Shown here: one piece after another, positions 4,301 through 6,169 of the stretch
Position numbering within the stretch: position 1 is the first letter of the stretch
Layout: each line of letters starts with the position of its first letter
Assembly (NCBI GenBank): GCA_017389885.1
Contig: JAFPDR010000139.1
Coordinates: forward strand, 1 to 6,169
Source: Kiritimatiellia bacterium
GTDB lineage: Bacteria > Verrucomicrobiota > Kiritimatiellia > RFP12 > UBA1067
Length of the DNA: 6,169 nucleotides
Direction: 5' to 3'
Program-made: the position numbers and the translations under genes
The notes under the pieces: generated by a model
Databases searched by the model: none
What the model saw: the letters and a program-made list of their open reading frames with translations, nothing else
Told to the model about the DNA's origin: nothing

Positions 4301-6169
4301 GAAGATCCCCGCGCCGTCCGCCACGGACATCCAGGACGGCACGGCGTCCACGCCGTGGACATGGCTCGCGCAGTGGCCCGCCACCAACAGCGTGCCGACG
4401 ATGAAGGTCGGCCAGGTGCTGACCGTGGCCGAGAACGGACTCCCCGAAGTCTGGAACGCCGCATCGATGACAATCGCCTATCCGTCGCCCGCGGACGGGC
4501 TCATGACGGTGGCCGAGCTCATCGACCCCACGGCGGTGCAGTGCTCGGATGAGGAGCTGCCGATCACCGCGAACTTCGCGGAGGAGTACGGCTTCGAGGT
4601 AGGTCCTTCCGGCACGGCGATGCTGCGCAAGGGCAAGTACTACTTCACCGGCCTGCCGCCGTCCATCAGCGACCGCTTCTACATCGACGCGAACGCCGAT
4701 CCGATGTTCCGCGTATGCCTCGTCGGACGCCGCGTCGTCAAGGAGTCGGGCGGCTCGTATCTGCAGCTCAACGTGCTGACGGACGCCGAACGCGAGGCGC
4801 TGAAGGCGATCTGCACCCTCGACGCGTCGGAGGACGTCCACAAGACCTACTGGGACAAGGCCATCGATTCCCTTGCGACGGAGGAGATCACCCCCTCGAC
4901 CAGGTCGGGAGAGGTGCTCAACGCCGACAGCTACTCCGTCCGCAAGACGTACGCATTCCCGTCGCAGAAGGCCTTCGAAGCCTGGCGCGACAGCCTCGAC
5001 ACCGTCAATTTCGAGGTTTCGACGCTCGAAACCGAGCTCGGGCTCGAATACCAGCTTGTCACGGGTCCCATGCCGGAGATATCCGGCGCGGAGTATCTCT
5101 GCACCACCTGCTCCTGGGAGGTTCTCGAGACCCGCTGGCGCCCGACGATGTGCGCATCCACGACCGACCTTGAGGGAAGGTGGGAGGAGGACGGGCTGAA
5201 GGAATACACCGGGCTCGAGTGGAAGGCCGAGAGTTCGGACGACGAGATTTTCTCCAAATATCTGGAGGTCGTGGTGAACTTCACCGCCATCGTCGCGGAG
5301 CGTCTGCCCACGACGCTCTACCTGCCGCGCGACCACTACGCGCTCGTCGCGAACGGCGCGGGCGCCGGCTGGGTGACGCTCGTCGAAAACGACAACCCGG
5401 ATCCGCAGGAGGTCAGCCCGGGGCTTCCCGTCTCGATGAAGGTTCTGCGCGTCGTTCCGGAACTCTACGTTGACGGCATCGCTGTTCTGAAGGATCCGCT
5501 GAACAAGCTTTCCGAGGAGCTCACGCTCCAGTACCGCACGCCGCTCGGCAGCGCGTCGGACGACTTCGAGTTCGAGTGGCGCCGCGCCACGCCCGCGGCC
5601 GACGGCACTCTCTCCACCGCCGACTACGAACACGCGCCTTGGTCGTATTATCGCGGCGCGGCCGGGCTATACTCGATCCTCCTCGGCGCGAAGGGCGCGA
5701 GGCCCGACGAGTACGTCAACACCTACTACACGCTCCGCTACCGCGCTCGCGAAGGAACGCTCGCGGCGCTCACCGTCGGCACCGGATGGAGCGACTGGGC
5801 GCCGGAGCAGCTTGCGGAAGGGTGGCTCCAGCGCGTCCTGAACGAGATAACGCCGTTCGCGCAGCGCGTGGAGGACTTCTACTCGAACAAGGCCGACTCC
5901 TGGTTCTCGATGCTCGAGCAGATCGGGCGCCCCTACCAGGGCGACGTCGCGCTCAACAACGACAACCTGACGGAGGTCGGGCTTCTCGAACTGTACCAGA
6001 CGCTCTTCAACCGCGCCGAAAGCGTGCTCCAGGCGTCCGGCTCGCCGAGTGTCGATCTCTCGAAGCAGCTCCTCCTGGCGCAGACGCGCATGGGCGAGTT
6101 CTACTCGCTCCTCGGCGCGGAGGCGTATTCGGACGCGAAGAACCCGCTCGTCGCGCAGCGCACGCTCGA
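1251..6169 (+). CDS. Giant secreted multidomain protein of unknown function, 3'-truncated by the window edge
   Basis: Starting at ATG 1251 the frame has no stop through base 6169: 1639 complete codons plus two bases. The start is supported by the AAGGAGG site and an N-terminal signal peptide. The visible order is: signal peptide (1-18); a beta-rich region with many aromatics (about 50-545); a single calcium-loop motif DIDVDGLPDEED (552-563); a block VWWRANFQ...VQNYRANW (584-612); a LamG-like region (about 644-783); a block YYQN...FNPNEEHA...ALRNDFN (854-890); DRKNQMWARRDG...YPLQPGFYCP (970-998); VPTMKVGQVLTVAENGLPEVW (1048-1068); KGKYYFTGLPPSISDRF (1127-1143); and a helical stretch from about 1513. 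From memory, these blocks recall very large exported proteins in assorted Gram-negative bacteria, often labelled only LamG-domain proteins; this was not checked. No protease, glycosidase or other active-site signature was recognised, and no membrane anchor is visible in this part. It is probably exported to the periplasm, surface or medium, together with the co-translated upstream protein. Confidence 0.94.
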   Translation, partial: MRNYLVFALAFLSGGVFAAAPEDTNVGLGEVGLPVYGATSATSGYSQPGVAYPISAACAPVLPEEQVTATSTKDTQVSWTLAAWTVGRTLSEQKPDAKIGEFCTNMPSDDTIDWQATIAANSAIASEGRILFNNGTTNPLERVLFTSSGAMTVTWVLKNGTQEEQTYKIGATSSSRPYRIFATRAEEANTAAYIDLSGKFVRFFGSSSLLSTEWQEKAGGVSNVVYGLDYNPSVSKMLTFRYTADEKTGTVKRCPQGQFVLAYYDTETKDHMVAHIVVEVCPPVVNTLYAGVGDALTPAGGGYDTANLHAVVVAGLAKESDDPYSPYLEQYKAASGEELTDPDHGKVFAIAPTDITTSSSGISEPWKADIYWQTSDPMKTKWNFEHDNYLISWPENPIRVVVAPADATPGCPFMVPTNYQASTMFRMPADVSASVSQAGEVSLRGGNGGKILIRLVNSIGSGCPWYMPVELTDYRSKTVATPWTIDWPVGMEITPRLGIEAGPDARTMSERVDDKLAGYIYEPESPGRNWNPRLYHSPAGTSIIPDLSGALDIDVDGLPDEEDPYADLQSSIYAVNADEGKIQVWWRANFQDARMPEPVTYPALVQNYRANWESTMTDGLLPEIALSSGLGSADPSMVACSGRSLLLEEEGSTASVNVGGATVSATAEKVTAGFALFVPTDEPATPGRLVRFAFGDKQSSAAVVEARLERAGEDGWQVVCSATGSGEKSTTVTAGAWNVVAVNVPASAMGRGVSATIGAVEGESGVSATYVALDAIGLWYGDAQAPESENDVIFNFSFGDDDLATLGTDGTVRTALDAKGNTLRGKNCAVLGMGAPKAFSLTLAAEGDVSPEIYYQNVQGAVGFNPNEEHAFLEANGSEYIVWALRNDFNQYGLSDPVVMVMYARNGKGAMQAYRVVEANTAHRDFTRMVTVGNLMLPPGPIGKVPGWGTDSDIAVTLSSADDASVAYIDRKNQMWARRDGMALAIYSYPLQPGFYCPSLGDNQLPVDTVVGWMNCTKIPAPSATDIQDGTASTPWTWLAQWPATNSVPTMKVGQVLTVAENGLPEVWNAASMTIAYPSPADGLMTVAELIDPTAVQCSDEELPITANFAEEYGFEVGPSGTAMLRKGKYYFTGLPPSISDRFYIDANADPMFRVCLVGRRVVKESGGSYLQLNVLTDAEREALKAICTLDASEDVHKTYWDKAIDSLATEEITPSTRSGEVLNADSYSVRKTYAFPSQKAFEAWRDSLDTVNFEVSTLETELGLEYQLVTGPMPEISGAEYLCTTCSWEVLETRWRPTMCASTTDLEGRWEEDGLKEYTGLEWKAESSDDEIFSKYLEVVVNFTAIVAERLPTTLYLPRDHYALVANGAGAGWVTLVENDNPDPQEVSPGLPVSMKVLRVVPELYVDGIAVLKDPLNKLSEELTLQYRTPLGSASDDFEFEWRRATPAADGTLSTADYEHAPWSYYRGAAGLYSILLGAKGARPDEYVNTYYTLRYRAREGTLAALTVGTGWSDWAPEQLAEGWLQRVLNEITPFAQRVEDFYSNKADSWFSMLEQIGRPYQGDVALNNDNLTEVGLLELYQTLFNRAESVLQASGSPSVDLSKQLLLAQTRMGEFYSLLGAEAYSDAKNPLVAQRTL
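2904..2939 (+). other. Thrombospondin-type-3-like calcium-binding loop
   Basis: Encodes residues 552-563, DIDVDGLPDEED. Asp at positions 552, 554, 556, 560 and 563 and Gly at 557 fit the DxDxDGxxDxxD loop that binds calcium in TSP3-type repeats. Only one copy was seen, so this is a single loop and not a repeat array or a paired dockerin. It is followed by PYADLQSS and then a tryptophan-rich block, so it may mark a boundary between domains. Calcium binding is inferred from the motif only. Confidence 0.65.
3180..3599 (+). other. Divergent LamG / concanavalin-like region
   Basis: Residues 644-783 alternate in the way of a jelly-roll beta-sandwich: SLLLEEEGSTASVNV, then GFALFVPTDE, then LVRFAFGDKQ, then VEARLERAGEDGWQVV, then TVTAGAWNVVAVNV, then YVALDAIGLWYGD. 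TAGAWNVVAVNV resembles the 'GxWhhVAvt' strand, and ALDAIGLWYGD resembles the 'iDDvriyn' closing strand, of LamG domains. The typical 'YvDG' hairpin was not found, so the assignment rests on two weak landmarks and a plausible length of about 140 residues. If real, it would suggest carbohydrate or protein binding. Confidence 0.4.
3810..4001 (+). other. YYQN / NPNEEHA / ALRNDFN motif block
   Basis: Residues 854-917 contain Y854-Y-Q-N857, F864-N-P-N-E-E-H-A871, A884-L-R-N-D-F-N890, SDPVVMVMY (895-903) and GKGAMQAYRVV (909-917). The density of Asn, Glu, His and aromatic residues in fixed short motifs looks like a conserved core rather than a spacer. From memory, a similar string (GYNPNEEHA followed by ALRDDLN and then a short 'VLVRY...' strand) occurs in giant exported proteins of several phyla whose function is not established. 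The sequence alone does not say whether it is catalytic, metal-binding or structural. Confidence 0.5.
4152..4244 (+). other. DRK-WARRDG-YPLQPGFYCP motif block
   Basis: Residues 968-998 read YIDRKNQMWARRDGMALAI, closely followed by YSYPLQPGFYCP. The WA-R--G and YPLQPGFY elements stand out as compact aromatic and proline motifs of the kind that persist across a family. They follow the NPNEEHA block by about 100 residues and probably belong to the same core region. No function is assigned. Confidence 0.45.
4626..4811 (+). other. KYYFTGLPPSISDRF to LNVLTDAEREAL block
   Basis: Residues 1126-1187 hold KGKYYFTGLPPSISDRFYID, a short strand MFRVCLVGRRVV, and a helix-like LNVLTDAEREALKAI. The LPP-x-x-x-DRFY element and the 'LNVLT-x-AEREAL' element match, from recall only, ordered blocks of the same giant-protein group. 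They mark a strand-rich part giving way to a short helix. No active-site pattern was recognised. Confidence 0.45.
5787..6169 (+). other. C-terminal helical segment of the visible giant protein
   Basis: From W1513 the composition shifts from beta-rich to helix-rich: WSDWAPEQLAEGWLQRVLNE, TPFAQRVEDFYSNKADSW, GRPYQGDVALNNDNLTEVG, LLELYQTLFNRAESVLQ, and LSKQLLLAQTRMGEFYSLLG followed by AEAYSDAKNP. Spacing of Leu, Ala and aromatic residues is typical of amphipathic helices packed as a bundle. The segment continues beyond the window, so its end and any anchoring or secretion domain cannot be seen. Confidence 0.6.

Noticed and set aside
3348..5633. 761-codon open frame on the minus strand
   Set aside because: Its length is impressive, but the composition (Arg, His, Val and Asp rich, low in Lys, Asn and Ile) is that of an antisense shadow of high-GC coding DNA. 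The + frame through the same bases is open and has coherent motifs.

Overview
The window is coding sequence from end to end on the + strand. It holds the 3' part of one gene (2..1249, start lies upstream) and the 5' part of a very large second gene (1251..6169, still open at the window edge with 1639 complete codons). A single base separates them, and the second gene's ribosome binding site lies inside the last codons of the first. No RNA genes, CRISPR arrays, insertion sequences or terminators were seen, and there is no intergenic room for a promoter.

The DNA is GC-rich (by eye about 60-65%), with strong G/C preference at third codon positions. This produces long false open frames on the minus strand. 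The protein content is InlB/Listeria-Bacteroides type repeats, a tail-fibre-like secreted module, a thrombospondin-type-3-like calcium loop and a giant secreted protein with a signal peptide. That combination suggests a Gram-negative bacterium of the Verrucomicrobiota/Kiritimatiellota/Lentisphaerota kind, perhaps gut or environmental. This placement is inference; no marker gene is present.

Region by region: 29..469 carries two 72-residue InlB-B-like repeats. About 497..832 carries a module of the type 'YxGxL...FxxYDG...LW...ELTPRxxL', known from many secreted fibre-like bacterial proteins. 833..1249 is an unassigned C-terminal domain. 1235..1241 is the ribosome binding site of gene 2. 1251..1304 encodes its signal peptide, followed by a long beta-rich region, a single calcium-loop motif near 2904..2939, a LamG-like stretch near 3180..3599, several motif blocks that recall a family of giant secreted proteins of unknown function (3810..4001, 4152..4244, 4626..4811), and a helical segment at 5787..6169 that continues past the window.

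The most economical reading is a co-translated pair of exported surface or matrix proteins: a fibre-like partner with repeat domains and a giant multidomain partner. No enzyme active site was recognised in either, so the joint function is unknown.
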